A DNA stretch of 64,000 bases from Steromphala cineraria. Lineage: Eukaryota > Mollusca > Gastropoda > Trochida > Trochidae. The position numbers were made by a program, and so were the translations under genes. Below are positions 9,946 through 21,600 of the stretch, in pieces. The notes below the pieces were generated by a model that saw nothing but the letters and a program-made list of their open reading frames with translations, searched no databases and was not told the origin of the DNA. The DNA lies in NCBI GenBank assembly GCA_916613615.1, contig OU744734.1:32558301-32622300 (forward strand). Direction: 5' to 3'. How positions within the stretch are numbered: the first letter of the stretch is position 1; every line of letters begins with the position of its first letter.

Positions 9946-10774
9946 ATTCTATTTGCAATTGCTGCGGCTCCAATTTTGTAAGAAGAATTAAGAAGCGAGA
10001 TAGGACGCCAATTTTTTAGGTATTTCTTTGGTTTATTGCCTTTAGGAATACACGTGATTAAGCCTTGCTTTTGTGAAATTGACAGTGTGCCTTTTTCATA
10101 TCCAGCATTTAATGAGTTAAGTAAAAATATACCTAAATCTTTCCAAAAGAATTTATAAAATTCAGATGTAAAGCCATCAGGACCAGGGCTTTTTTCGTTC
10201 TTCATTCCTCTGAGAGCTTTTGTTAATTCGTTTAAAGTTAGTTTTCCTTCCAAATTTCTCTTTTGATTTTCGTTTAGTTTAGGAATGTCATAACTTTTAC
10301 AAATTTCGTTAAGATCAATTTGAAGCACATCTTCTGATTGGTAAAGTTTTGTATAGTAGTTTCTAGTTTCGTTTATGATACTTTCAATATCGGTAAGTTT
10401 GGATCCATCTGTTTTTTCAATTTCTGTAAAAGCTTTGTTAAGGAAATTTCTGGATTCTAGTTTCAAAAAGTATGTTGTAGGCTTTTCCCCCTTTTCAATC
10501 CATTTCGCTCTTGATCTTGTAAGCATTCCTTGTATTTTGTTGTTATTGATTTCATCAAGCCTTAATTTGATGTCATTGACGTCATCAAGAATAATAGCCT
10601 TATCATTTTCGTTTTCTTCTTGATCTAGTTCTATTTCTAAATCGTTTAATTCATTTCCAAGGTCCACTTCTAGTTTATTTTGTATTTTCTTTTTGGTTGA
10701 AGCGTAGTAAATTGTCTTACCCCTGATCATTAATAGTAAAGTTTCGAATAGTAATTGATCATCTATTGAGTATG
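9946..10774 (-). pseudogene. LINE ORF2, N-terminal reverse transcriptase part
   Basis: A minus-strand frame with the linker and fingers part of a non-LTR reverse transcriptase. Visible blocks are TRSRAKWIEKGEKPTTYFL (the common L1-like R-x-K-W-x-E-x-G-E-K-x-T-x-Y-F motif), ALRGMKNEKSPGPDGFTSEF (fingers, S-P-G-x-D-G) and NWRPISLLN. The open frame extends upstream to 10955, but residues before about 10774 come from the unrelated insertion. A frameshift at about 9940 breaks it from the palm domain. Confidence 0.9.
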
Positions 10775-11546
10775 TATTGTAACATAACTTCGGTAAATAC
10801 TCGTTTCTGATTGGTTGATTTGAAGGATTTCCCAGTGTTAAATTGCAATGAACACCCGCAAATTGGTTGAGGCGAATCACCGCGAAAGGATACATTATTT
10901 GGTCCGCCTCAACATTAAAATGTTCTGATTCTCCCAATATTCGTGCCCGATTCACATTATACTGTTGTTGTTGTCATTTTCTAACTTGCGCAATCCCGTA
11001 GATGCCAAAAATCCTTTTCTATTTGCTTTAGTTTTATGTAACTAAACTTTCTTAATTGGCTAAGTTTCTCCTAATTTGCCGCCTTGTGCCATGCGGCCGG
11101 TTTCTTTCGAATGCCGTTCCCATGGCACGACGTCACAAAGGCCAACGGTTATGACGTCATAATGATCACGTCACTGTCACAATGGTCTGGGTGAGTTTAA
11201 GATATTTGTTCAGTCGGGTTTGTTCCTGTTTGTTTATGAATTATATAACTGTTTTCTCTCTCATAAATGTCACAGTGAAAACTATAAGATCTCATCTTTA
11301 TGAGTGCAACTGGTTTGCAATATAAGAACACTATTTTAATGTCTATAACACTGGAAATTCCTTCTTCTTTATAGCTGCGAACACCTATAACAATAATGGT
11401 TCAATCGTTAGATCCTTTCAACTCAGAGTTCCCTACGCAAGAATAGAGTTCGCTCTTAAAATGCTTATAACTAACGGTCATGTTTCAAAATCGATAAATA
11501 GTTGCGATCCAATTTTACAAACGCAACTATTTATCTTCTAAATATT
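10775..11546. mobile_element. Unidentified insertion inside the LINE
   Basis: About 770 bases separate the LINE endonuclease and reverse transcriptase parts. Taking them out, with one copy of the flanking TATT (10775-10778 and 11543-11546), restores an unbroken LINE frame, so this is a later insertion. It has no long ORF. A perfect 14 bp hairpin with a 15-base loop lies 10 bases from its right end (11493-11535 region, GATAAATAGTTGCG arms). A 9 bp stem (GTTGAGGCG / CGCCTCAAC) lies about 90 bases inside the left end. Clear terminal inverted repeats are not visible. The end hairpin recalls rolling-circle elements, but the expected terminal bases do not fit. Family unknown. Confidence 0.65.
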
Positions 11547-12190
11547 TCCATTTTCATTAATTTGATACTGTTTAAGCGTAGATTTTATAGTTTCTTTGAT
11601 CATATCAACATATTTTTTGTCATATAATAATGAATTATTGAATTTCCAAAACCCTTTCCCGCGTGGAAGTTCGTACGATGTCAATGATAGCTCGACAACT
11701 GAGTGATGGGAATCAATACTTGGAATAATGTCACATTTCTTCACAGATAAATATAAATTGTGTGACAAGAGAAAGAAATCAAGCCGAGCTTGTTTTAATG
11801 GAGTAGGTTGTCGCCAAGTATACCTTGTCGAATCAATATTATTTTCTCTCCATGCATCTTTGAGATCAAAATAATCCATCATTTCTAAAACTGTTTCTCT
11901 AGCTTTGGGGTTGTTAACAGTTTTGTAATTATATGTGTCTTTTTGGGGGTTGATAACAAGATTAAAGTCGCCGCATAGGCAGATTTCATCACTATCGAAA
12001 TCTTTGATAAGCTTTTCAATATTTTCATAAAAATTTGGAGAGTCTTTGTTTGGGCCATAAATGGTAATAACTGTATAGGTTATTTCCTTTATCTTGATTT
12101 TTAGAGCAACATAATTTCCACCCTTATCAATTTTTTTATCTTTTACCTCAAACTCAAAATTGTTGTTAAAACAAAATTGCCGTTCCTCTT
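11547..12190 (-). pseudogene. LINE APE-type endonuclease, 5'-truncated
   Basis: Minus-strand frame of an exonuclease-endonuclease-phosphatase domain, the nicking enzyme of L1-like elements. Visible motifs are YVALKIKI, TVITIYGPN, then CLCGDFNLV (catalytic Asp/Asn block), RLDFFLLS and a final D-S-H-H-S where the family has S-D-H. The first third of the domain, including the Asn and Glu metal ligands, is absent, so the copy is 5'-truncated near 12190. The open frame reaches 12485, but the extra residues there look like unrelated host sequence. ORF1 is missing. Confidence 0.85.
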
Positions 12191-12895
12191 GCATTGCTGG
12201 TATATGGACTAATATAACAGTGGTTATAGCCTGTTTTTCAAATATGAAACTTCCAAAGAGTGAAACTGGTATGAAATATAAAATCATAAATATAAGTGAG
12301 TTTTGAGTTACGCTGTACCTCGCGGAAAATAATAGAGCAAGAAAATAAATAAAGTGGTATATATGCAAGAAGTCAACCGTTCTGAGATACTTTGTGGTCC
12401 TTAAAAAATAAATTACAGATACACATACCTGAGACAATACGGTAGTTTGTCTCGGGGCTACAGCATTAGGATACGCGTGATGCACGTGTTATTACCATTT
12501 ACCCTCGGTTGTTGTAACGCGATGGTTTACAGCCGCGTGGATAATTGTTTGTCAAAAAAGGCACATTTTGGATTATATAAGTGTATTAATTTCAAAGGAA
12601 CCATGGTGACGTCGATAAGGTTAGTAAAGTAATTTAAGTCTTTTCATGAATCCCGAAAGTTGCCATATAGCATTTCAGTCCCTCTTTAAATCATTGTATT
12701 TCCACCAAAATTGAAGCGCATCTACGTTGAGTCGGCACCAAAGAGAGCCCGTAACCCAAGCAACAACATGACGTCATGAGCGTGTTATTGCGTCAGAGCA
12801 TTGTTCGATGACGTCAGGCCATTGTTGTTATCAGTCACACATGTTCCATTGTTATTGTCACTAGTGACCGATAACACGGTTTATTTTCATTGATA
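12191..12895. other. Spacer with no recognisable gene
   Basis: Flank of the truncated LINE. Several short TGACGTCA-like palindromes occur (12767-12830), but no ORF, exon or repeat structure can be supported. Confidence 0.5.
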
Positions 12896-13066
12896 GATAG
12901 AGGATATCTGTCTTTTCTTGACTAATACCATGTTTATCTCATCGAGTGAGGTAGAAAGTTTATATTTTCACGAGTGGCGCAGCCACGAGTGAAATTATTC
13001 AACTTTTCTACCTCACGAAATGAGATAATCGTGGTATTTGTCAAGAATTGACAGATATTCTATTTA
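12896..13066. repeat. Palindromic MITE-like element, copy 2
   Basis: Same structure as the copy at 468-640: GAGGATATCTGTC on the left mirrored by GACAGATATTC on the right, with the CACGAGTGGCGCAGCCACG centre. Most of the two copies align base for base. The left flank has GATAGATAGAGG. No coding capacity. Confidence 0.65.
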
Positions 13067-15404
13067 TTATATGATGAAATCCTTCTAATTATGTCAAAAA
13101 AGGCCAATTTCATGTTGAGCGGCCGCTTGGAAGAGCCCGTCACCGCGGTAACCGTGTGACGTCATATAGAATTCATGACGTCAGACCATTGTTACTTGAC
13201 GTCAAACTCTTGAACTTGACGTCACTCGAGTGGTGATAAAGTACTAAACTACTCAGTAGAGTGACGATAAAGGTTATCGCCACTGTAGCCAGATAGAGGG
13301 TTTATTTCACTGATAGAACAGAGTATCTCAACCTCATTCATATAATAAATCTCGGTATTTCACCGCCAATCATATAATGAATGAAATAATTTGAAAATAT
13401 ATCATAAATTATGCCACTTACGTTTGTATCAAAGCAAATCAATACATGATGAAAATCAGGGATCATTTAAACGTGTGCACTTTCCCAAACTTCCGTACCT
13501 GTACGAATGTGGGAAGAGGTTGAAATGGCGTTTATCCATGAAACACAGGGACAGCACTTGTGTGTGACGTACATTTCGTTTTTCATTTAATACTTTTATG
13601 TTATGTTTATGTCACAGGCAAACACTTAGGGATTCTCGATATAACGATCATCATATTTTTTGCTGCAATGTGAAACTTATCATTCTTTTAACAGAAATTA
13701 TTGCTTTTTGGTAAACATCTCAGCAAAAGTTCATCGTTAGAGCAGATTGAACCCTCAAAATCACCAAATATTTATGTATCAAATTTTAAATCCGCTCCAA
13801 GAAAAATATGGCCACTGTTAAAGATAACGGCTTATCTAGAGAAGATGAAGTGTTTGGTCAATAAAGTAAACTCAAAGAATATCAAATTTACTCACAGATT
13901 TTAAGATTGTAGGCATTTATCAATTATTGTTTAACAAAGTACTAAAAATTCAATGTCCTGCTACCCTCTCATCACACATGATAAAAAAGGGCTTTTGTGT
14001 ATGCATGTCAGTAAAAAATCCAAAGATTATTTTGTATGTTCTCACCAATGACAATAAATATTTTGGCCAAATTTCAGTTCTATTACATTATTGCATTTGA
14101 TGGTATTTTAGTTCAATTGAACAGCTGATTAAAAAGCAATTGTTGTATCTGGAGTGGTCAATACATAACATTTATCAAGAATAATACATATTATAAAATA
14201 GAGGGTGCTTAATTAAGTTCTTTGTGTATATTAATATAAGGAAAACCAAATTTACTGTGTTTCTTTAGGGTATCAATAGCTTGATTTATTGCCCTTGTTC
14301 AGTGTGGGGTTTTTTAAACTCTGTTCGCGGGTTTCTTAAAGACAGGCTTGTCTCAGTTCTAAACTCTGTGATAGGATAACCAAAACTGTCGATTGTCTTC
14401 AGCTGGGTATCCATACCTTGATGGAGTTTTAAAATGAGATTTATGCAATAACATTTTTAAGAGTAATGGCCCATGTAACAATATGTTTGCATGTAGCTAT
14501 ATATGAAAACTAACATGGCGGGTGTTGTAATGACTATGTTTTATCATAAACCCGTTTTTCTCTCTTTACCTTTATTTTCACACATTTTATTTCAATTTGG
14601 AAAGGTTTGATGTTAAACCAATTCGAATTCTATTTCATAAAGTCAATGTTTAATTGTGACATGCCGAAGAGCTAATGGTTATTTCAAGATTACTCTAACT
14701 CACTTTTATAATATTCCACGTGGGTGCTTATCATTTCACAATAGCAAGTACATAAAGCGAGATGAAGTGTTACACAATATTACATCGATGACATGCACAC
14801 TTCTATTCAATAGTTATCCCAAGTTTGTTTCAATCGTTATTGTCATTGGAACGTTTTGGAAATTCTTTTCAACTTATTTTAGTTGATCTGTTGTCTCACT
14901 TAAAGGTATTTTTAGATATAATTTTCCTGTCTCCGTAAATTTCATTGCAGCGAAATATTATCCAACTGAAGTCACAAAATGTTCAGAGCAATAACAGCAA
15001 CATGTGATCCATATTGTAAACACCGCATCCGAGGAATAAAATATCAGAAAAGTTGAGTAAATGCTGTAAACGTGATTAGATGAGAGAATAGTTTGACAAC
15101 AAATAGTTAACTACCTCAAAAGGAAATAGTTCACCAGGACAAATTGTGCGTGAATAGAAAAAGTTCACTGGGACTCTGATGGTGTCGGTCTTTTAAGGAC
15201 GACAGCTCGAAAACAGGAAAACGTTTTGCATTCAAATTTGGCACAAAGAGAGTTTGATAATTGTTCTACAGATTGGTGTGTTTAGGTTTTCGTTTATTCA
15301 ACAATGATACCTTAAATTTTGGTAAATTGGCGAGTCTGAACTCCTCTCTCGCGTGGCAAATAGTTCACTTCCGGACATGACGGGGTGTATTTCGTGTCCT
15401 AAAG
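13067..15404. other. Spacer with no recognisable gene
   Basis: AT-rich sequence. The first 250 bases contain several TGACGTCA-type motifs like those near 12770. No supported exon, RNA gene or repeat array is seen. Open frames are short and lack motifs. Confidence 0.5.
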
Positions 15405-15910
15405 ACCCAGCTGAACTAAGTTTTTAATTTCAAAGCTATACCTGTTAACGCTATTAAAAAACACGCCTTTCAAAAAACGCCATTTGAAAATCTCCTTAAT
15501 CAGACGTGATAGGATAGTGAAAATGACCCTTTTGCTTGTTTTTAAAACAACTTACAAATGCCTAAAGAAATAAATTTCTATCAAGGATTTTTGTATTGAA
15601 AACATCTTTTACTTATCAAATTTATGAATTTCATATATTTTTATTCCAGTTCTGAAGATTATGACCAAAATGACATTGAAAAAGCTGTTTTGGCACTCTC
15701 GTGTATTTGAACAGTCATACAATTCTAAGTATCATACGTTGATGTTTGAAATTGTGAGTACTTCTTCACAACTGATGTGCCTGTCACAATTGTTCGTAAC
15801 CGTAGTTCATTTACAACGGGTCTTTGCTTTGTACTCTTTTGAAAAGTTGGTATCGTTTCTTTTGCTCCTGAGTGTATTGCTAATTTCAGAAGAGATAATC
15901 TCATTGAAAT
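15405..15910 (+). repeat. Old dispersed repeat, also at 22.9 kb and 29.5 kb
   Basis: This stretch aligns through many blocks with 22882-23365 (and its duplicate at 29480-29960): CACGCCTTTCAAAAAACG, AATCTCCTTAA, AATGAATTTCTATCAA-like, GAAAAAGCTGTTTT, CAGTCATACAA, and CTCTTTTGAAAAGTTG at the end. Identity looks roughly three quarters by eye. It has no ORF of note beyond a chance 83-codon frame. Type unknown. Confidence 0.65.
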
Positions 15911-17213
15911 AATATATGCATCCCGAAATACTAAATATGTAATATTAAGCTAGTTTTCAATGAAGATCAAGTAATAGTTTCAACGTGTTAAAAGGTATCC
16001 TTGGGTACACGTATACATGCACTTTATATTATCTTACCTTTGCGCGCCAGCCAACAGCGGCAAATTGTCTGATTTTCAATTCCAAATAATGTCCTAATCT
16101 TAAGCATTAAGTCTTAACATTATCATCTAAAAGCATTAAAATTGTGTTTCTTGTCAATACTTCTTTGAAAGTTTGAAACAATTAACTTACACAACAATTA
16201 TCCAATTACTTATTGGTTTAAATTGGACAGTGATTTGTTTACGGAGTATATCTTTTCAAACATTGAAAAGCTTAAACGGGATAAAAAGGAATTGATAAAT
16301 TACCGAATCGAGTAATTTGCCTTTGGTACATGTATACGGAATTTAGGTTTACAACAATCCGTTTTCCTTTTGTTCAAAAAGATAGCTGTTATAGGTATGG
16401 AATAGGTATGAACGCTTCACTTCACCATGACTACTGAAGGCCCATGGTATAATAGATTTGCTGGCAGTTGGCTTGACTCCTGTGGGGACCTGTAGAGAGA
16501 CGAGAGAGTGAGGGAGTGTGGTGGAGGAGCGCTGCACGCATCATGTCGGGATGCTTCCTGGATGCAGCCATGTATCGATCCGGTGCTGCTTCCTCGTGAC
16601 TCGGGCTGAGCACTGTCGGTTGGGAGGGAAGCAAGCCAGTGCTCTTTCTGTGTGTGTGAGTGAGTGTGTCCTACGTTTGCCCTTGGTTCACCTGGCCGAC
16701 CGGCAGACCGTCGATGATCCACCACTGAGTCCAGACCCGCCTCAACCTCCTGCAGTGACCGCTGTCAAGACGATGAGAAACCTGTCTTAGGTAAAGTAAC
16801 CCGCCTTCATTGTTCAACTATTTCGAACCATAAAACGCATATCAAGCAGCTTGCATCCGAAATTATTTTGTATCAGTAAAAGGTTCCTCAGACAATGAGA
16901 TTCAATAGACTCGTTCATTAGCAGCCAATCTTATTTCCAATGTAAGCCAATATTCCGCCTGTAGCAACTGTTATGAAGCTCACACGGGACGGTGAGACCC
17001 GACTCTACAGCGAATGATAAGTTGGCATGTAATCATATTTTAATGTTGATGCTCAGTAAACCGACTCATGAATCAGGATACAAGCTTTCTCTGGTAAACG
17101 AAGTACTGGTGACTAGGTCCGTGCAGTGATGTCCAGCCCTTGGGGAGAGATTGACCATCGTTAAGTTGAGGTCAGTGTGGACCTGCACCAGTTTATGTTG
17201 TTGATGTTGCAGA
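15911..17213. other. Spacer or upstream intron, possible 5' exon near 16.5-16.8 kb
   Basis: Mostly AT-rich. A GC-richer island at about 16470-16793 ends with CTTAG followed by GTAAAG, a possible splice donor. The open frame there stops exactly at the junction, so it could only be a 5' untranslated exon of the gene that continues at 17214. Not firm enough to annotate as a gene part. Confidence 0.35.
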
Positions 17214-17338
17214 CTGCGGTGTGTGGAGACCCCGAGAGAGAGCACCCAGTACGGAAACCTTCACCCACAGTTGGTGGAGCAGTTCATCTCTCCACAGGCA
17301 TAAACTGTCCTCTTCTCTACATCGGAACTCCAAAAAGT
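17214..17338 (+). CDS. Candidate internal exon of the cysteine-rich protein gene
   Basis: A 125-base open block flanked by a good acceptor (GATGTTGCAG before 17214) and a good donor (AAAAGTG followed by GTGAGA). In the frame starting ACT-GCG it encodes about 41 residues with two cysteines (AVCGDPE and INCPLLY) and ends with one extra base. The terminal exon at 21601 begins with two bases needed to complete a codon, so the phases match and joining gives glycine at the junction. No signal peptide is visible here, so at least one exon must lie upstream. Another frame of the block is also open. The link to 21601 rests on phase and cysteine content only. Confidence 0.5.
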
Positions 17339-17408
17339 GGTGAGATACTTGATTCTGTTTATAGGCTTCGGTAAAGTAGACATGGGCAAGAGTAATTACA
17401 GGAAGAAC

Positions 17409-17925
17409 TTAAACATAGATGTTAAACCTAACACGTATGACAGAAACAACCCTTGCGCTCCTGAACACGGTTAAAACGGCTGCTACTGCCTCTCCCGTGT
17501 CAGTGACAACGGTTGAGTAATAACCATCAAACCCGTGCCATTCTTCTTTACCGAATTCCTTGATAAGTCCTTCATGATAATCAAACTCACTCAATTTGAA
17601 GGAAACATGTTATCACATCATGTTCAGGATACTGATAAACTCACGTTACAAAAGATTGGTAATCATAAATATGTTTGTGATGTCAAAATGACTTCAAGGG
17701 TGTCTTTGTCACATATGGTGTATTGCCTATTGCCTATCCATGTTCCCCCACCAAAGACGGTTTTAGGAGAGTCTGGTTGACCAATCAGCATCTCAATGTG
17801 TTTAGTGCGATAACGCCAGACATTCAAGGTCCCAAATACAAAAGATCTTTGCTCTTTGAGAAGACCAGGGCTATTCGATGACTGTGTGACGATCGCAATC
17901 AACTTCTTGAGGCAGATGAAGTTTC
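17409..17925 (-). pseudogene. Unidentified minus-strand coding relic
   Basis: Two adjacent minus-strand frames look protein-like. The upstream one (17663-17925) reads ICLKKLIAIVTQSSNSPG and later FGGGTWIGNRQY. The downstream one (17409-17594) reads YHEGLIKEFGKEEWHGFDGYY. A stop at 17663 and a frame change separate them, and a TGA lies just before the first. I do not recognise the family. It could be a decayed gene or transposon piece, or chance. Confidence 0.3.
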
Positions 17926-19010
17926 CTCACGTCGGCTGACCTCGCTGCATACTACTAACTCTCCAGACATTTAGTCTGGGGAAGAAAGATGAATGGGAAG
18001 ATAGAACCACAGCTTTGTTCTCGAGGCTTTAGGTATGGTTGCTTTTCATAAGCACGTGCAATCAACTGAAGGCTGTACAAATAGCAATGGGATATCTATT
18101 TAATTTGATTAACAGTCTCATAGGGAACAGAGTCCAGACAATACACTTGCAATATATCCATGATGTATAAATTGTGCAATTTAGAATGTCACTATTGTTA
18201 GGGTGAAGCTCTGCTAAAGCCTGTTTGGGTGTTAATTATAACTCATTAGAAAAGTGGCCAGTTGCGGGTGCTACACATTACTTCACATACATGTATATAC
18301 ATGTAGGATATATGAAAATTTTAAAAGAATTGTACCAACGTCTAAGACAACGCCTTAAGTAGTTGAAAATAATTATTTTATCAATAAATGTTATTGTCAA
18401 ATTTGACGTTGATTACTTGCAATTAATTATTGCATGAGCTGGAATTGTAAAAGAAAACCTTTAAGGTGTAATTCAGAAAAGTAAGAAGCCTTGAAAGGAA
18501 ACAAAATATCTTTGACAGTTTTATTTAATTCTGTTAAATGAATTCCTTAGTAGGGACCCGGCATTGAAGAGGGTTTACGCCCTTTTCCCCCTTAATCTTT
18601 CATATTTGCAATATGAGACCTATATATAATTATATATATCCTCCTGTTAGCCCTCCTGGCAGGAGGGGTCCCTGTACCTATACACCGACTCCCTCCATAC
18701 ATACACTCTCACACCTACACAATACCCGCGTGTCTACCGAGACAAATATATTTCATGATCATTTGTTCAAACTTTGCAGCATGTGTCATAGATTAACATT
18801 TACTCCATATTTATATAAATCTTTCATTAAAAAGTATTTGCAATTCATTATTGACGACTTAGCTAATAAATCTTTCACTTGTACACAGGTAACAAAAGTT
18901 GGTCACATTATTCCTAATCCCTTTCTTCCAATGGCACAAGTGAAATCCAACATTATGAAAATGAAATGTTTAAGAAAGAAGGACTCTTTCCAGGACTTAG
19001 ATCGCCGTTA
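17926..19010. other. Spacer or intron with no recognisable gene
   Basis: Lies between the candidate exon at 17214 and the array at 19.1 kb. A 132-codon plus-strand frame (18613-19011) starts in a low-complexity Pro/Tyr-rich stretch and has no recognisable motif, so it is not called. Confidence 0.4.
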
Positions 19011-19134
19011 AAACGATATTTTCAACTCGGGGTTTTTATTGCAGAAATGATCCAGGTCACCAGTCAGTATGCGCATGTCCACTGTGCTGTTGCGGATGAC
19101 GCTGTGCGCCTTGTGCAGCCAACTGTCAGCTCTA
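19011..19134 (-). CDS. Candidate minus-strand exon at the edge of an array
   Basis: On the minus strand, from an acceptor-like CTACCTAG or from GCTGACAG, a frame reads DSWLHKAHSVIRNSTVDMR and runs on to a TAA at 19011-19013, about 40 codons. Third positions are GC-rich, unlike the surroundings, which suggests coding selection. The first 34 or so bases of this block are the sequence repeated in the array that follows. The family is not recognised. It could be a terminal exon or a relic. Confidence 0.35.
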
Positions 19135-20320
19135 GGTAGGTCAATATTTGATTAATGTCGCTGTGCGACTTGTGCAGCCAACTGTCAGCCATAGGTAGGT
19201 CAATTTGATTAATGACGCTGTGCGCCTTGTGCAGCCAACTGTCAGCCCTAGGTAGGTCAATATTTGATTAATGTCGCTGTGCGACTTGTGCAGTCAACTG
19301 TCAGCCATAGGTAGGTCAATTTGATTAATGACGCTGTGCGCCTTGTGCAGCCAACTGTCAGCCATAGGTAGGTCAATATTTGATTAATGTCGCTGTGCGA
19401 CTTGTGCAGTCAACTGTCAGCCATAGGTAGGTCAATATTTGATTAATGTCGCTGTGCGACTTGTGCAGTCAACTGTCAGCCATAGGTAGGTCAATATTTG
19501 ATTAATGTCGCTGTGCGACTTGTGCAGCCAACTGTCAGCCATAGGTAGGTCAATTTGATTAATGTCGCTGTGCGCCTTGTGCAGCCAACTGTCAGCTCTA
19601 GGTAGGTCAATATTTGATTAATGACGCTGTGTGCCTTGTGCAGCCAACTGTCAGCCATAGGTAGTTCAATATTTGATTAATGTCGCTGTGCGACTTGTGC
19701 AGTCAACTGTCAGCCATAGGTAGGTCAATATTTGATTAATGTCTCTGTGCGCCTTGTGCAGCCAATTGTCAGCCCTAGGTAGGTTAATATTTGATTAATG
19801 ACGCTGTGTGCCTTTTGCAGCCAACTGTCAGCCATAGGTAGGTCAATATTTTATTATTATTATATGATGGACGACTGATCTGTCTTCTGATTGGTCGAGG
19901 AAGGTGGTCACCGACAATGATCATACCTTATGTTTGCCGCGGGAAACGTCACGCGAGGTCAACATAACAATCCAATGACCTGGAGCTTAAAATAGATTGC
20001 CACTACGAGAAGCGCCGTAAAGAGTTGCTTCCAAAAAAACTTAAAATAATTGAATAGTTTCAAAATAACTGAAACTTTCATAAATCATATTATAAAACAG
20101 TTGTTGACTTCAGTTATCTGTGAATCCAATGGTTTATTGACCTTGGAAACTTATGTTCCGAGGTCAATAAACCATTGGATTCACCGTAACTGAAGTCAAT
20201 AATTGTATAATGTCGCTGTGTGCCTTGTGCAGCCATCTGTCAGCTCTAGGTAGGTCAATATTTGATAAATGTCGCTGTGCATCTTGTGCAGCCAACTGTC
20301 AGCCATAGGTAGGTCAAGGT
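19098..20320. repeat. 57-60 bp minisatellite containing an exon start
   Basis: About 13 units to 19853, and two more at 20211-20320 after an interruption. Each unit has GCTGTGCG(C/A)CTTGTGCAG, CAACTGTCAGC, TAGGTAGGTCAATA and TTGATTAATG. Units alternate between 57 and 59-60 bases because TCAATTTG and TCAATATTTG alternate. Read on the minus strand each unit carries CTACC-TATGGCTGACAG-TTGGCTGCACAAG, that is, the start of the candidate exon at 19011-19134. Confidence 0.9.
20091..20214. repeat. Palindromic element inserted in the minisatellite
   Basis: Long inverted repeat: GTTGACTTCAGTTA ... AATCCAATGGTTTATTGACC on the left is mirrored by GGTCAATAAACCATTGGATT ... TAACTGAAGTCAATAA on the right, with a loop of about 14 bases. 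Together with 19854-20090 it splits the 57-60 bp array, so it arrived after the array formed. Non-coding. Confidence 0.8.
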
Positions 20321-20344
20321 AGGTTTAAGTTTCCTGATGTTTCC

Positions 20345-21300
20345 ATGGCCGCCGCCGCCGCACCATTCTCGATTATCCAAAATTTACGCATATATATATC
20401 TCCTCTAACCTCTGGAATCAATATGGGCTCAATGCGATTCAAAGATTACCTCCCCTTAGTTGCATTACCGTCTTTCATTAGCCAATCAGATAGGCATTTA
20501 GTCCGAGTCAGAAATAGGAAAGAAATCATAGAGGCAGATAAACGGCGAATGAGTAAGGGTTTAACATACAATCAGCAATTTTTTCCAGCTATTAAACATT
20601 TGGATTTGCCATCCAAAAGACAGAAGATCGGAGAGAAAGAAGTTCGACAGGACTAAAGAAGAGACGAATAAGAGGGATAGAAAGCAGGTTTTAGAACGAC
20701 ACAAGTTTGGTGTGTTTCTTCCAATTGACTTTTAAAGCTTGGGTGACCCTACCAGGAGCATGTCACCTCCATTTGGCATAGCTCAAGGGTCGGGGAAGCA
20801 CACAAGCCACCACACCGCCATAACGTTTTGAGTCAAGTGGGATGGCATATTATCAAGTCAAAAACATTCCATAATACATGAAGTTTCTAAATCTACCTAC
20901 CATCGGTTATTTATGCAAAACATGTGTTGTAATTTTCCTTACACAGTTTTTTCTCTCGGATCTGTCAACTCTCTTAAATTTAGATGGCAGCATGTTTTAT
21001 AGCTGGAATACTGCTGACAGCACGTTAAACCCAACCTCACTCACTATTTCATAAATAAAAGCAAAGGCCATGCGATAAAAATTTTACAGTCCAGAGGTAT
21101 TCTCTTGACGAGAACTGGGAATGCAAGGTAACAAATGATATACCCCACCCGTTTTGATAGACAAAAACACTAAAATACAGTCTTGAAATCCATCTAAGGG
21201 CAGGTAATTTGTAATCGCATTGAGGCTATATAGGTTCCAGAGGTTAGTGGAGATATTATCGGAACGTAAACTCTGGATTATCGAGAATGCCGCCGCACTA
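20345..21300. repeat. Inverted repeat pair of about 110 bp with spacer
   Basis: 20350-20470 (GCCGCCGCACCATTCTCGAT ... ACCTCTGGAA ... AATGCGATT ... TTACCT) recurs in reverse complement at 21190-21300. Both arms can be read as a protein frame with the shared pattern FSIIQ-L ... LPL, so the arms may derive from a coding or repeat ancestor. In the spacer, 20730-20830 (GGGTGACCCTACCAGGAGCA, then GGCATAGCTCAAGGGTC) resembles dispersed repeat tails common in molluscs, from memory. The right arm is where the tandem duplication starts. Confidence 0.55.
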
Positions 21301-21600
21301 GTACTCATATTACTGGCTGTAACTTTACTTTTTTCTACTTAGCTTTCCAGAAGTCTTATTCATAAGTTACTGCTTATACCTGGAGGAAACGATTTTGACA
21401 TGTTCACTTTCAAAGTCAAAGGTCAAGGTCACGAGTTATGTAATCACTATAAGAATTCCTTGCAAACACGATAACTTTAAAAGTTTTTATGCTTTGAAGC
21501 TCTTAACTTGGTATATAGTATCCTTGTAAGAGTACATAATTTTAAGAAGGCGTTGTACCCCTTATACGCGTTTACAGAATTCACCTGTTACTTCTTGCAG

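Noticed and set aside
16470..16793. First coding exon of the cysteine-rich gene
   Set aside because: The open frame stops exactly at the possible donor and no signal peptide is visible; at most a 5' untranslated exon.
18613..19011. 132-codon plus-strand frame
   Set aside because: Starts in low-complexity sequence, no motif, no splice context.
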